Source: a virus
Direction: 5' to 3' (one strand)
Virus record (IMG/VR): IMGVR_UViG_3300005101_000022
Span: 1 to 29,529 of that record
Length of the DNA stretch: 29,529 nucleotides
Below the pieces are notes generated by a model. That model was not told the origin of the DNA and made no database searches. It saw nothing but the letters and a program-made list of their open reading frames with translations. The translations under genes and the position numbers were made by a program. This document shows positions 28,869-29,529 of the stretch, in pieces (the stretch's first letter is position 1; each line of letters begins with the position of its first letter).

Positions 28869-29529
28869 TGAGGATATTTATAAACGCCTAAAAAAATTCA
28901 AACCTAGCGATAGCGTGATCCACGGGCCGGATCAAGAATATCCTAATATAGAGTATATCTCAAGCGGAAGCGTGACCCTAGATTTAATGCTAGGGCCATA
29001 TGGTAAATTGTGCGGCTGGCCTAGAGGTATGATCTCCTCTGTGTGGGGGCAAGAAGGTACAGGCAAAACAACCCTAGCGGGTCACTTCATGGCGAATGCT
29101 CAAAAACTAGGGAAAAAAGTAGCCGTGATCGATACAGAGTTCAAGATGGATCGTGAATATCTTCAAAAACTAGGTGTAGATGTAGATAATAATTTCTGGC
29201 AAATCCAGCCCGATTATGGCGAACAGGGCGCAGAGATGCTAGAGCAATTAATTCGTAGCGGAGAATTTGCTGGAATTGTTATTGATAGTATCGGCGGGCT
29301 AGTCCCGCAAAGAGAAATTAACGGCGAGGTTGGCGAAAGTAATCCTGGCTTGCGAGCGCGACTTGTCAAGCAAATGCTCAACAAAGTTAAAAAACCTTTA
29401 AAAGATACCAATACGGCGCTCTTCATAACTAGCCAACGTTATTCTGTAATGGGCGGCGGTGGGTTTGGATACGAGCCCCAATATACACCTGAGGGCGGAA
29501 ATGCTTTAAAGTTCTACGCTGCTATAAAA
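28861..29529 (+). CDS. RecA-like recombinase (3' end outside window)
   Basis: 223 codons are present and the frame is open at the window edge. The ATG at 28861 has AAAGGA upstream and overlaps the previous stop by 8 bases. Walker A is GQEGTGKTT (63-71). The catalytic Glu is E93 in VIDTEFKM. Walker B is GIVIDSIGG (138-146). The sensor Gln is Q192 in FITSQRYS, where bacterial RecA has NQIR. The L2/next-strand region keeps PEGGNALKF (210-218). It should form ATP-driven filaments on single-stranded DNA for strand exchange. Divergence from cellular RecA at the sensor loop marks a phage-specific lineage. The C-terminal domain cannot be judged. Confidence 0.88.
   Translation, partial: MSNEDIYKRLKKFKPSDSVIHGPDQEYPNIEYISSGSVTLDLMLGPYGKLCGWPRGMISSVWGQEGTGKTTLAGHFMANAQKLGKKVAVIDTEFKMDREYLQKLGVDVDNNFWQIQPDYGEQGAEMLEQLIRSGEFAGIVIDSIGGLVPQREINGEVGESNPGLRARLVKQMLNKVKKPLKDTNTALFITSQRYSVMGGGGFGYEPQYTPEGGNALKFYAAIK

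Noticed and set aside
1-29529. Search for tRNA genes, CRISPR arrays, insertion sequences and an integrase
   Set aside because: No cloverleaf-like, repeat-spacer, transposase or integrase signals were recognised by eye; the gene content is fully accounted for by phage genes.

Overview
The window is one contiguous piece of a tailed double-stranded DNA phage (or prophage) with siphovirus organisation. The evidence is a complete head-packaging, neck and long-tail gene series with a 1259-residue tape measure protein, a lambda-type G/GT frameshift and no tail-sheath gene. No integrase, endolysin, tRNA, rRNA, insertion sequence or CRISPR array was seen. The DNA is mostly AT-rich, except for the distal part of the fibre gene. 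The host cannot be fixed from sequence alone.

Minus-strand block (about 26283 down to 1), in transcription order: terminase small and large subunits; a small membrane (holin-like) protein; a portal apparently fused to a MuF-like minor head domain; a 31-residue membrane microprotein; a 70-residue protein; a beta-rich protein; a fused protease-scaffold; a DUF2190-like capsid cement protein; the major capsid protein; a C2H2 zinc-finger protein; a beta-rich protein; a small acidic protein; two neck/tail-completion proteins, one with an extra beta-sandwich domain; a tail-terminator candidate; a 50-residue protein; a membrane-anchored coiled-coil protein; three glycosyltransferases; the tail tube protein; tail assembly chaperones G and GT; the tape measure; a distal-tail-like protein carrying a carbohydrate-binding insertion; a second tail-tip protein; and a long LamG-type fibre that runs off the window at base 1. 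Genes are packed tightly, often with TAATG or ATGA overlaps, so most of the block probably behaves as a translationally coupled operon. A second promoter may lie ahead of the protease.

Plus-strand block (26438 to the end): an HNH endonuclease of the terminase-associated kind, a calcineurin-like phosphoesterase with an N-terminal helix-turn-helix region, a zinc-finger plus PD-(D/E)xK-like nuclease, a ribbon-helix-helix protein and a RecA-like recombinase cut by the window edge. This looks like the start of the DNA metabolism/recombination region. The two blocks diverge from a roughly 150-base AT-rich spacer with promoter-like elements facing both ways. The plus-strand one would give a leaderless HNH transcript.

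The most distinctive features are: (i) a three-glycosyltransferase cassette with a membrane coiled-coil protein inside the tail module, in a phage that also puts sugar-binding-like folds on three virion proteins; (ii) a -1 frameshift signal made of two overlapping slippery heptamers plus a downstream stem; (iii) a portal-MuF fusion; (iv) short genes missed by length cut-offs (31 and 50 residues).
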